A stretch of 26,110 nt of DNA, taken from contig UQID01000030.1 of assembly GCA_900541045.1 (NCBI GenBank), positions 1 to 26,110 of the forward strand, given 5' to 3'. Origin of the DNA: an uncultured Collinsella sp. GTDB lineage: Bacteria > Actinomycetota > Coriobacteriia > Coriobacteriales > Coriobacteriaceae. This document shows positions 7,993-14,907 of the stretch, one piece after another; position 1 is the first letter of the stretch; every line of letters starts with the position of its first letter. The translations under genes were made by a program, and so were the position numbers. Under the pieces are notes generated by a model. That model was not told where the DNA came from and did no database searches. It saw only the letters and a program-made list of their open reading frames with translations.

Positions 7993-8919
7993 CTAGTGCT
8001 CCTCGCCGGCTCGGGCTAGGTCGTAGGGCGTGGTCTGGTAGACGTAGTAGTTGAGCCAGTTGGTGTAGAACAGCTGAGCCTGGCTGCGCCAGACGTTGCG
8101 CGGCTCGGCCGTGGGGTCGTCGTTTGGGAAGTAATGCGCCGGCACCTCCGGGTTGAGCCCGCGCTTCACGTCGCGCTCGTACTCCAAACGCAGCGTGTCG
8201 GCATCGTACTCGGGATGGCCAAAGACAAAGAAGCGGCGGCTGTCGGTCGACTTGACGATGTACAGGCCCACCTCGTCGGACACGGCCACGACCTCAAGCT
8301 GCGGCTCGGCCTCCACGTCCTCGCGGCGCACATCGGTGTTACGCGAATGCACGGCATAAAAGCGGTCGTCAAAACCACGGACCAGCGGGCTTTGCGGCTT
8401 CACCAGATAATGCTCGAACACGCCGCTCGCCTTTGCCGGCAGGTCGTACTTCTGAATACCGTAGTGGTGATACAGGCCCGCCTGCGCGCCCCAACAAATG
8501 TGCAGCGTAGAATGCACGTGCGTGGTGGACCAGTCCATAATCTGGCAGAGCTCGGGCCAGTAGTCGACCTCTTCGAACGGCATCTGCTCCACCGGCGCGC
8601 CCGTGATGATCAGGCCGTCGTAGTGGATGTCGCGGATGTCGTCGAACGTGCGGTAGAACGTCTCCAGGTGGCCAGCGCTCACGTGCGTGGCCTCGTGCGT
8701 CTTGGTGCGCAGCAGGTCCACCTCCACCTGTAGCGGCGTATTGGAGAGCTTGCGCATGATCTGCGTCTCGGTGGCGATTTTGGTGGGCATGAGGTTGAGG
8801 ATGAGCACGCGCAGCGGACGGATGTCCTGGTGCAGCGCGCGGTACTCGGTCATGACAAAGATGTTCTCGCTCTCGAGCTGCGCGGCGGCAGGGAGGGCGT
8901 CGGGGATGCGAATGGGCAT
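7993..8919 (-). CDS. metA: Homoserine O-acetyltransferase (MetA/HTS family)
   Basis: MetA acylates L-homoserine, the first committed step of methionine synthesis. The 308-residue protein is full length. It shows the catalytic cysteine in ICWGAQAG (C142) and the His/Glu of FGHPEYD (H235, E237), all at the numbering known for the family. Residue 111 is Glu (GAPVEQMPFEEVDYW). Glu at this site is associated with acetyl-CoA use in the Bacillus cereus enzyme, while the E. coli succinyltransferase has Gly, so acetyl-CoA is the likely donor although automatic annotation would often say succinyltransferase. AAGGAG lies 7 nt upstream of the ATG. The gene is divergent from the dehydrogenase gene. No SAM riboswitch or T-box was recognised upstream. 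Confidence 0.93.
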   Translation of the reverse strand: MPIRIPDALPAAAQLESENIFVMTEYRALHQDIRPLRVLILNLMPTKIATETQIMRKLSNTPLQVEVDLLRTKTHEATHVSAGHLETFYRTFDDIRDIHYDGLIITGAPVEQMPFEEVDYWPELCQIMDWSTTHVHSTLHICWGAQAGLYHHYGIQKYDLPAKASGVFEHYLVKPQSPLVRGFDDRFYAVHSRNTDVRREDVEAEPQLEVVAVSDEVGLYIVKSTDSRRFFVFGHPEYDADTLRLEYERDVKRGLNPEVPAHYFPNDDPTAEPRNVWRSQAQLFYTNWLNYYVYQTTPYDLARAGEEH

Positions 8920-9085
8920 GGATGCTCCTTACGAGTCAGTTGCAGCTATGGTACAACGACCGGCCCCATCCGCGCGAGTGTATCGCCCCGAGACACCGCC
9001 AGTGGTCCAAAACAGCCAAAAGTAGAGATTAAGGCATGCCCAAAAATCTATGGCGCTTTAGCCTAGCAAAGTGACGGCAGGAGGC

Positions 9086-9091
9086 TACAAT
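9086..9091 (+). promoter_or_regulatory. Possible -10 box of the dehydrogenase gene
   Basis: TACAAT at 9086-9091 matches five of six consensus bases, but no clear -35 stands 16-18 bp upstream. If used, transcription starts near 9098 and the leader reaches the ATG at 9129. The same place carries AGGAGG (9079-9084) five bases before an ATG at 9090, so the site can be read either as a promoter or as the start of a 13-residue longer protein. Confidence 0.35.
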
Positions 9092-9128
9092 GGTTCGACG
9101 CGAAAAACTCGGCCGAAAGGATACTCAT

Positions 9129-10106
9129 ATGTACCAGACGCGTAAGATCGGTGTGGTCGGCCAGGGCCACGTAGGAGCACATGTCGCCAACAGTCTGCTC
9201 ATGCAGGGTATTGCCGATGAGCTGTACCTGTGCGATATCAACGAGGCCAAGGTGACGTCCGAGGTCCAGGACCTGCGCGACTCCCTTTCGTTTGTCCCGT
9301 ACAACACCAAGATCGTCAACTGCTACGACCACTACGAGGAGCTTGCCTGCTGCGATGTCATCGTCAACGCCGCCGGCAAGGTCGCGCTGGCCGCCGGCAA
9401 CCGCGACGGCGAGCTGTTCTTTACCACCGACGCCGCCCGCACCTTTGCCAAGCGCATCGTCGACGCCGGCTTCGATGGCATCTTTGTGAGCATCTCCAAC
9501 CCCTGCGACGTCGTGTGCACCGAGCTGTGGCACCTGACCGGCTACGATCCCAAGAAGATCATCGGCTCGGGCTGCGGCCTGGATTCCGCCCGCCTGCGCA
9601 CCGAGATCTCCAAGAAGGTCGGCGTGAGCCCCAAGTCCATCGACGCCTACATGATCGGCGAGCACGGCTTTAGCCAGCTGGCCGCCTTTAAGTCCGCGAC
9701 CATCGCCGGCAAGAGCCTCAACGAGCTTCAGGCCGAGAACCCTGACAAGTACGCCTTCGACCACATGGAGGTCGAAGAGCTCGCACGCAAGGGCGGCTAT
9801 GTGACCTACCAGGGCAAGCAGTGCACCGAGTACGCCGTCGCTAACTCCGCCGCGCGCGTCTGCGCCGCCGTTCTGCACAACGAGCACGCCGTGCTTTCGG
9901 CCTCTACGCTTATGACCGGCCAGTATGGCGAGGAGGGCATCTTTACCTCCCTGCCGTGCGTGATTGGCGCCGAGGGCGTCGAGGAGGTCTACACGCTCGA
10001 CCTTTCCGAGCACGAGCTCGAGGGCTTCCACAAGAGCTGCCAGCACATCCGCGACAACATCGCCCAGCTCGACTGGTGGGATGCCGAAGCATACGACGCG
10101 AAGTAG
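9129..10106 (+). CDS. L-lactate / L-2-hydroxyacid dehydrogenase (HicDH-like)
   Basis: This NAD-dependent 2-hydroxyacid dehydrogenase has 325 residues. The Rossmann loop GQGHVG is at 11-16, the NAD-selecting aspartate is in LCDIN (about D36), SISNPCDVV is at 121-129, and the catalytic pair is DSARLR (D152, R155) with GEHG (H179). The active-site loop reads GKVALAAGNRDGE rather than the AGxxQKPGETR of classic lactate dehydrogenases. That form, with EELARKGGY later, is closer to L-2-hydroxyisocaproate dehydrogenases, so branched 2-keto acids may be substrates as well as pyruvate. The ATG at 9129 has AAAGGA upstream and starts at the family N-terminus. An ATG at 9090 with AGGAGG is an alternative. 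A good terminator follows at 10148. Confidence 0.88.
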   Translation: MYQTRKIGVVGQGHVGAHVANSLLMQGIADELYLCDINEAKVTSEVQDLRDSLSFVPYNTKIVNCYDHYEELACCDVIVNAAGKVALAAGNRDGELFFTTDAARTFAKRIVDAGFDGIFVSISNPCDVVCTELWHLTGYDPKKIIGSGCGLDSARLRTEISKKVGVSPKSIDAYMIGEHGFSQLAAFKSATIAGKSLNELQAENPDKYAFDHMEVEELARKGGYVTYQGKQCTEYAVANSAARVCAAVLHNEHAVLSASTLMTGQYGEEGIFTSLPCVIGAEGVEEVYTLDLSEHELEGFHKSCQHIRDNIAQLDWWDAEAYDAK

Positions 10107-10147
10107 GCCGTTGGCTGCCACAACCTTGCGAATCTAAGCGCGATACT

Positions 10148-10189
10148 AAGCGGGCCGTGCCGGAAAACCCCGGTGCTGCCCGCTTTTTT
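10148..10189 (+). terminator. Intrinsic terminator of the dehydrogenase gene
   Basis: AAGCGGGC (10148-10155) pairs with GCCCGCTT (10178-10185), with GCCGG / CCGG pairing inside, and is followed by a run of six T residues (10184-10189). It lies about 42 nt after the dehydrogenase stop. Confidence 0.85.
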
Positions 10190-10212
10190 GCTCATGCAAC
10201 ACGTTTGCGAAT

Positions 10213-10394
10213 CGAAGGTGAATACTTTTCCGCGATGTGAACGAGCAAAATCGAGCCCCCGAAGCATCGACACTTTTCAGACGCCGCTTCCTGCGGTTTC
10301 GCCAAGTTTTTCCTGCAGTTTTGGCATCAAAAAGTATGGATGCTTCGGGGGCTCGATTTTGCTCGTTCACTTCGCGGAAAAGTATTCACCTTCG
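10213..10394. repeat. 182-bp MITE-like inverted repeat with 56-bp arms
   Basis: The left arm 10213-10268 and right arm 10339-10394 are reverse complements with a single mismatch over 56 bases. Arm sequences begin CGAAGGTGAATACTTTTCC and end CCCCCGAAGCATC. The 70-base centre adds an inner ACTTTT / AAAAGT pairing and has no gene. Size and near-perfect arms fit a non-autonomous mobile element or a large regulatory or termination hairpin. No flanking target duplication was evident. Confidence 0.8.
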
Positions 10395-10432
10395 TTTTCG
10401 CGCAGACACGAATCCGGCTGCCACAACGCAAA

Positions 10433-10461
10433 ACGGGGCCCGCGCGCAGCGCAGACCCCGT
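10433..10461 (-). terminator. Possible terminator of the first SIS gene
   Basis: ACGGGG (10433-10438) pairs with CCCCGT (10456-10461). Read on the minus strand the stem is followed by TTTTG, a short T-run. It stands 23 nt after the stop of the SIS gene at 10485. Confidence 0.45.
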
Positions 10462-10484
10462 CGTGAGAGGTTATTCCCGGTATA

Positions 10485-11453
10485 TTAGTACTGCTCGATG
10501 CCCATATAGCGACGAACCTCGGGGCTGTGGTCGAAGACCTTGCCACGGGCGGCGCGCAGCTCGCAGCTCATGTTGTAGAAGAAGATCGGCTCCAGGTACG
10601 AACGCACGCTGGCAGGCACCTCGCCCACGCCGTACTCGAGCGCGTCGAGCACCATGATCGTGTCGGTGTGCGTGTTGAGGAACGCAAGAGCGCGCTCCTC
10701 CATGGGGCGGCACTCGCCCGCGCCAAGCTGCACAAAGTAGAACACGCCGGGCTCGGTGGCTTCGAACGGGCCGTGGAAGTACTCGCCGGAGTGGATGTAG
10801 CAGCAGTGCTGCCACTGCATCTCCATGAGCGAGCAGATGGCCATGGCGTAGGTCTGGCTAAAGTTGGGTCCGGAGCCCAGGATATAGAAGAACTTGTGCT
10901 GCTGGCAGAGCTCGGCAAAGCGATCGCCCAGCTCGGTGTTGACCTTCTCGCGGGCGGCGGGCAGCAGCGCATCCATCTGCTTGAGGCCCTCGTACATGTC
11001 GGCGAGTGCCTCGTAGCCTTCCTGCTGGTCGAGCAGCTCGGCGGCGATCAGAGCGCCGATGCCCTGAGGCACCTCGGCCTGCGGCACGCCCTCGCCCCAG
11101 GGGTAGACCCAGGTGGTCCACTTGCCGTTGTCGATCTTGGAGCCCTCGCAGTCGGTGAGGGCAATGACCTCGGCGCCGGCAGCCAACGCCATCTCGCAGC
11201 CGTCGACGACCTCCTGCGTGTTACCGCTGTGGCTGCAGGCAATAACGAGCGACTTCGGCCCTAGGCTCTTGGGGGCCATCAGGCAAAACTCGCGTGCCGT
11301 GTAGACCATCGAGGTAAACGTAGTGGCCTCGCGCTTGAGCAGCTCGTTGGCCGGCATCAGGTCAATCATCGAACCGCCGCAGGCGATCCAAAAGACGTTC
11401 TCGACCTTGCCCTTGCGCTCGATGATTTCCTGAACCAGATCATGTGCGTTCAT
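10485..11453 (-). CDS. SIS-domain sugar-phosphate deglycase, FrlB/GfrE-F-like (SIS-1)
   Basis: This 322-residue protein has two SIS folds. The first holds the sugar-phosphate loop SHSGNTQE (74-81), preceded by FWIACGGS (21-28). The second holds SGEYFHGPFE (222-231), where E224 and H227 sit in the catalytic motif shared with FrlB, FraB and GlmS isomerase domains. FrlB and GfrE/F split 6-phosphorylated Amadori products into hexose-6-phosphate and a free amino acid. The exact substrate cannot be told from sequence. The C-terminus RRYMGIEQY parallels FrlB-type ends. AAGGAGGAA precedes the ATG. It lies downstream of the GntR gene at 11598 on the same strand, with two direct repeats between them. 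Alternatives such as an AgaS-type ketosamine-phosphate deaminase are less likely because no deacetylase or tagatose kinase is nearby. Confidence 0.8.
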   Translation of the reverse strand: MNAHDLVQEIIERKGKVENVFWIACGGSMIDLMPANELLKREATTFTSMVYTAREFCLMAPKSLGPKSLVIACSHSGNTQEVVDGCEMALAAGAEVIALTDCEGSKIDNGKWTTWVYPWGEGVPQAEVPQGIGALIAAELLDQQEGYEALADMYEGLKQMDALLPAAREKVNTELGDRFAELCQQHKFFYILGSGPNFSQTYAMAICSLMEMQWQHCCYIHSGEYFHGPFEATEPGVFYFVQLGAGECRPMEERALAFLNTHTDTIMVLDALEYGVGEVPASVRSYLEPIFFYNMSCELRAARGKVFDHSPEVRRYMGIEQY

Positions 11454-11509
11454 CCTGATGTTCCTCCTTGTGGGGTGGCTTTGAGCGACGGCAGCTCGTG
11501 CCTGCTGTC

Positions 11510-11588
11510 GTTCTATGTTGTCCTATTTATAACACGCGTAACAACGCCCGTGAAGTCATCTCGGCAAATTTGTTCTATGTTGTTCTAT
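11510..11588 (-). promoter_or_regulatory. SIS-1 promoter region with two 17-bp direct repeats
   Basis: GTTCTATGTTGTCCTAT (11510-11526) and GTTCTATGTTGTTCTAT (11572-11588) differ at one base. Each is itself a near-tandem of GTTCTAT. Between them, on the minus strand, a possible promoter TTCACG, 17 bp, TATAAA points toward SIS-1. The repeats flank it, as expected for a repressor that loops or blocks. The adjacent GntR product is the natural candidate, which is an inference. Confidence 0.55.
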
Positions 11589-11597
11589 CTGTGGACG

Positions 11598-12353
11598 TTA
11601 GATGTCGAAGACGTAGCGCGAGCCCACAATCTTTTGGCGACCGAGCAACAGAGGGTGCCCACCGGCGTCGGTAAAGTAGGCCTCCATATAGAAGAGCGGC
11701 TCACCGACCGGCACCTCCAGCAGCGGGGCCGTTTGGGCATCGGCAAGCGCAATCTCCACGGTGCAGGGGTCGGACTTGAGCGGCGCGCGACCCGAATGCT
11801 CGGCAACGAGCGCAAAGATGGAATTGTCCGTGAGGTTCTTGTCGGCAAGCGTCTGCAGATAGGGATGGTCGGCGAGCACAAAGGCGTTGTTCTCAAGCAT
11901 GACAGGGATGCCGTCGGCTGTGCGCACGCGTTCGACCACGATAAGCTCGCAGCCGGGCTCCACGCCAAAGAACGCCGCATCCTCGTGCGTCGCCGCGACC
12001 ACCGTGCGCGACACCAGACGCGCACCCGGCACCATGTCGTTGGCAGCACAACCCTCAGTAAAGCTCTGGACGTCACCCTTCTGGACAATCTTGCGCTTGA
12101 GCTTGGGAGCGCACACAAAGGTACCCCTCCCCTGCTGGCGGTTGAGATACCCCGCACGCGACAGCTCCTCGATGGCACGGCGCACGGTGATGCGCCCCAC
12201 GCCATAGGACTTCGCGAGCTCCATCTCGGCGGGGATGCGCGAGCCGGCAGGGTACACACCGCGCGCGATCTCGCCCTTTAGGTCGTCCATGACCTGCTGG
12301 TACAGCGGTACGGCGGACACGTCAGTACGGTCGGTCTTGCTATCGGCTACCAT
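11598..12353 (-). CDS. GntR-family regulator, HutC subfamily (GntR-1)
   Basis: This 251-residue regulator has an N-terminal winged helix (about 16-84: PLYQQVMDDLKGEIARGVY, then RITVRRAIEELSRAGYL and the wing QQGRGTFV) and a C-terminal UTRA ligand domain (about 95-250). HutC-type regulators bind sugar phosphates or similar metabolites and usually repress nearby catabolic genes. It closely resembles the GntR at 14908 (same QQGRGTFV wing and GSRYV end). Its ATG follows the recQ stop after only 2 nt, so it is probably read through from recQ. SIS-1 follows 144 nt downstream, behind the direct repeats. The likely effector is the SIS-1 substrate or product, inferred from position. Confidence 0.88.
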   Translation of the reverse strand: MVADSKTDRTDVSAVPLYQQVMDDLKGEIARGVYPAGSRIPAEMELAKSYGVGRITVRRAIEELSRAGYLNRQQGRGTFVCAPKLKRKIVQKGDVQSFTEGCAANDMVPGARLVSRTVVAATHEDAAFFGVEPGCELIVVERVRTADGIPVMLENNAFVLADHPYLQTLADKNLTDNSIFALVAEHSGRAPLKSDPCTVEIALADAQTAPLLEVPVGEPLFYMEAYFTDAGGHPLLLGRQKIVGSRYVFDI

Positions 12354-12355
12354 CG

Positions 12356-14332
12356 TTACGCTCCATCCCGCGCATGCTCGGACTCAAACTCTTCAATTGC
12401 CGCCATAAACTGCTCGCCAAAGGCGTCGGCCTTTTTCTCGCCAATGCCGTTGACCTGGATCAGCTCGTCGCGCGTCTGCGGGCGTAGGCGGCACAGGCCG
12501 CGCAGGGCCTTGTCGGAAAAGACCATATACGGCGCCATCTCCAGCTCCGCAGAGATCTCCTTGCGGAGGGCACGCAGGCGCTCGAACAGCTCGGCATCAT
12601 CGCCCACGCGCGGGCGTTGATCCAGCTCGGCCTCCTCGCGCAGCAGATCCACCGCACGGCGGGCACGGGCCGAGGCCTTGCGCTTGGACGCGCGACGCTT
12701 AACGGTAAAGGCAAACGCCTCGTCCTCGACCTCGCTGGCACGCGGACCCAGCCCCACGACCGGATACTGCCCCTGCGAGGTGGCCAGGTAGCCGCGGCCG
12801 CACAGCTGGCCGATGATGTCCTTGATACGCCCGACCGATTCGCTCGACAGCTCACCGTAGCCGCGGTCCTCATCCAGATGCATCTGGCGAATGCGCTCGG
12901 TGTTGCCGCCGTGGAGCACATCGGCGATCAGCGACTTGCCAAAGCGCATGGGACGCACGGCCACATAGCGCACAGCGGCGCGGGCCATATCGGTGACGTC
13001 CTCGACCTCGAACTGCGTGAGGCAGTTGCTGCAGTTGCCGCAGCCCTCGGCGTCGTCTGCCGTGCCGCCCGCGGCGGCTGCCGCATGCTCGGTCGCGACT
13101 TCGTCGCCAAAGTAGCGCAGCATGTATTCGCGCAGGCAGCCGGTGGTATTGCAGTAGCCCTCCATCTGGCTGAGCAGACGATAACGGTTCTGGAGCGCCC
13201 ACGCGCGCTGCTCGTCATCGAGCGCCTCGTCGGCCGCATCGCCGCGGTCGATCAAAAAGCGGCGCATGCGAAAATCGTTGCCGTTCCACAGCAAGTGGCA
13301 GCTGGCCGGATCGCCATCGCGGCCAGCGCGGCCCGCCTCTTGGTAGTATGCCTCGATGCTCTCGGGCACGTTGTTGTGAATCACGTAGCGCACGTTGGGC
13401 TTGTCGATGCCCATGCCAAAGGCGTTGGTGGCAACCATCACCTGAATGTCGTCGTCGATAAAGGCACGCTGGCTTTGACGGCGGGCGTCATTGCCCATGC
13501 CGGCATGATAGCGGCCAACGCGAATGCCGCTGGGGCCCAGCGCCTCGGCAAGCTCGCCTGCCAGCGCATCGACCGTCTTGCGAGTCGAGCAATACACGAT
13601 GCCGCTCTCGCTCGAATGCGCGATCACGTAGTCGCGCACCCACGTGGTCTTGGCCTTGTCGCCCATCTCCTCGCAGCCAAAGTAGAGATTCTTGCGATCG
13701 AAGCCCGTCACCACCGTCGCGGGGTTTTGCAGGCCGAGCATCTGCTGAATGTCCGCACGCACGCGCTCGGTCGCCGTAGCGGTAAAGGCCGCCACGATGG
13801 GGCGCTGCGGCAGGGAATCGATGAACTCGCGAATCTGCAGGTAAGCGGGGCGAAAATCCTGGCCCCATTGGCTCACGCAGTGCGCCTCGTCAATGGCCAC
13901 GAGCGGCACGCCAATGCCGCCGTCCGCCGCGGCCTCCTGCGCAAAGGCTAAAAAGCGCGGCTCGAGCAGGCGCTCGGGCGCCACGCACATAAGCTGGTAG
14001 CGACCCTCGCGCGCCCGCTTGAGCACAGTGTTTTGCTGGGCCGGAGTAAGGCTGGAGTTGAGATAGCTGGGTCGCGCACCCGCCGCGAGCAACGCACGGG
14101 TCTGGTCCTCCATCAGCGACAGCAGCGGGCTCACCACAAAGGTGATGCCGGGCAGCATGAGCGCGGGCACCTGGTAGCAAATGGACTTGCCGGCGCCCGT
14201 GGGCATAACGCCCAGCGCATCGCGACCGGCAAGGATCGCATCGACCATGCGGTCCTGTCCCGGGCGAAACGAGGTGTAGCCAAAATAGGCGCCGAGCGTG
14301 TCGAGCGCCATCTGCTGCATGCTATCGGTCAT
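12356..14332 (-). CDS. recQ: ATP-dependent DNA helicase RecQ
   Basis: RecQ is a 3'-5' helicase for recombination and fork repair. The 658-residue protein is complete. It has the motif 0 region FRPGQ (22-26), Walker A MPTGAGKS (43-50), DEAH (148-151) with the aromatic-rich loop after it, TATAT motif III, and helicase motif VI (YQEAGRAGRDG). The RecQ zinc module follows, with cysteines at about 394/399 and 431, 434, 437 (CGNCSNC), then an RQC winged helix (about 445-535) and a C-terminal HRDC domain (about 580-650, with VNGIGEKKADAFG). The ATG at 14332 has AGGAAA close upstream. MQQMAL four codons later is a possible alternative. The downstream GntR gene starts 2 nt after the stop, an unusual partner for recQ. 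Confidence 0.96.
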   Translation of the reverse strand: MTDSMQQMALDTLGAYFGYTSFRPGQDRMVDAILAGRDALGVMPTGAGKSICYQVPALMLPGITFVVSPLLSLMEDQTRALLAAGARPSYLNSSLTPAQQNTVLKRAREGRYQLMCVAPERLLEPRFLAFAQEAAADGGIGVPLVAIDEAHCVSQWGQDFRPAYLQIREFIDSLPQRPIVAAFTATATERVRADIQQMLGLQNPATVVTGFDRKNLYFGCEEMGDKAKTTWVRDYVIAHSSESGIVYCSTRKTVDALAGELAEALGPSGIRVGRYHAGMGNDARRQSQRAFIDDDIQVMVATNAFGMGIDKPNVRYVIHNNVPESIEAYYQEAGRAGRDGDPASCHLLWNGNDFRMRRFLIDRGDAADEALDDEQRAWALQNRYRLLSQMEGYCNTTGCLREYMLRYFGDEVATEHAAAAAGGTADDAEGCGNCSNCLTQFEVEDVTDMARAAVRYVAVRPMRFGKSLIADVLHGGNTERIRQMHLDEDRGYGELSSESVGRIKDIIGQLCGRGYLATSQGQYPVVGLGPRASEVEDEAFAFTVKRRASKRKASARARRAVDLLREEAELDQRPRVGDDAELFERLRALRKEISAELEMAPYMVFSDKALRGLCRLRPQTRDELIQVNGIGEKKADAFGEQFMAAIEEFESEHARDGA

Positions 14333-14760
14333 GGTTTCCTAACGTCCAAGTCATCTGCCGCCGATTATACGCCGCCACGCGGACCGGTGCCGCGCGGCTG
14401 TCGGCCACGGGCAACGCAATCCAAGGCGAATGAGCGTGGATTTTCGGACACTTTCCGGATGAGCGTGGATAATCTCCCACTTTGAACCCGCCACCAAGCC
14501 AAAAACGGGAGATTATCCACGCTCATTCTGCGGGTAGTCATTGGGGACGTTCCTGAATGATTAGTCGTTTTAAGAGCGTCCCCAATGTGGGTAGTCATTG
14601 GGGACGTTCTTAAATGACTAGTCAAACAAGGACTGTCCCCAACTGCCGGCAGAAAAGGAACGTCCCCAAGTGCCATACCCAAGTGCCATAAACGACTAGT
14701 CAAACAAGGACGCCCCCAATGACTACTTTGGACCTTGGCAACACCGATGTCTTGGCAACG
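14333..14760. repeat. Repeat-rich intergenic region (GAGCGTGG and GGGGACG families)
   Basis: No gene is supported here. GAGCGTGG units stand at 14429-14448, at 14461-14478 and inverted at 14507-14524; the last two form a perfect 18-bp inverted repeat. GGGGACG palindromes follow: CATTGGGGACG (14539-14549) with CGTCCCCAATG (14577-14587), then GTAGTCATTGGGG (14591-14603) mirrored by CCCCAATGACTAC (14714-14726). Between them are further units with GGAACGTCCCC, GACTGTCCCC and GACTAGTC. The block resembles 22846-22927. Confidence 0.8.
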
Positions 14761-14905
14761 TCAGCGAGCGCCCGTCATTTGAGCTAAGGTGCCGTGAAAT
14801 GAAAAGGCGCTGACCTTCTGGTCGCGCCTTTGAAATTGAACCGCAGATTGGCCAAATGCCGAGCGCGCGGTGTCGAGGCGTTACGCGGTTTGGCAAAACC
14901 GCGTA
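14761..14905. repeat. 145-nt structured repeat element, copy 1
   Basis: This copy aligns with 22951-23095 without gaps, with 25 differences. The predicted fold has an outer stem (14776-14787 with 14848-14858, extended outward to 14768 and 14866), an inner hairpin AAAGGCGC-T-GACC-TTCT-GGTC-GCGCCTTT (14803-14831), and a separate hairpin ACGCGGTTT / AAACCGCGT (14883-14904). Differences between copies often change both partners of a pair. It ends 2 nt from the stop of the GntR gene on the minus strand, so if transcribed from there it is a 3' untranslated structure. Confidence 0.75.
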
Positions 14906-14907
14906 GC

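Larger units (their letters stand above)
10107..10484. other. Convergent intergenic region with terminators and a large inverted repeat
   Basis: These 378 bases lie between two converging genes and contain no credible coding gene. They hold an intrinsic terminator (10148-10189), a 182-bp element with 56-bp inverted arms (10213-10394) and a weaker hairpin for the opposite strand (10433-10461). Short open frames on both strands of the arms are mirror images of each other and are best explained by the palindrome. Confidence 0.75.

Noticed and set aside
8920..9089. SAM riboswitch or T-box in the metA leader
   Set aside because: No conserved T-box or SAM-riboswitch sequence or matching stem pattern could be recognised.
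9090..9128. Longer dehydrogenase starting at the ATG at 9090 with AGGAGG
   Set aside because: Its ribosome site is good, but the extra 13 residues precede the family N-terminus and the ATG overlaps a TACAAT promoter-like box. The start at 9129 has AAAGGA. It remains an open alternative.
10146..10488. Small open frames on both strands around the large inverted repeat
   Set aside because: The two strands give nearly the same peptide because the arms are mirror images. No ribosome binding sites were seen.
14511..14520. TTATCCACG-like sequence as a DnaA box
   Set aside because: It has one mismatch to the consensus, is embedded in the GAGCGTGG repeat, and no cluster of boxes or origin genes lies nearby.
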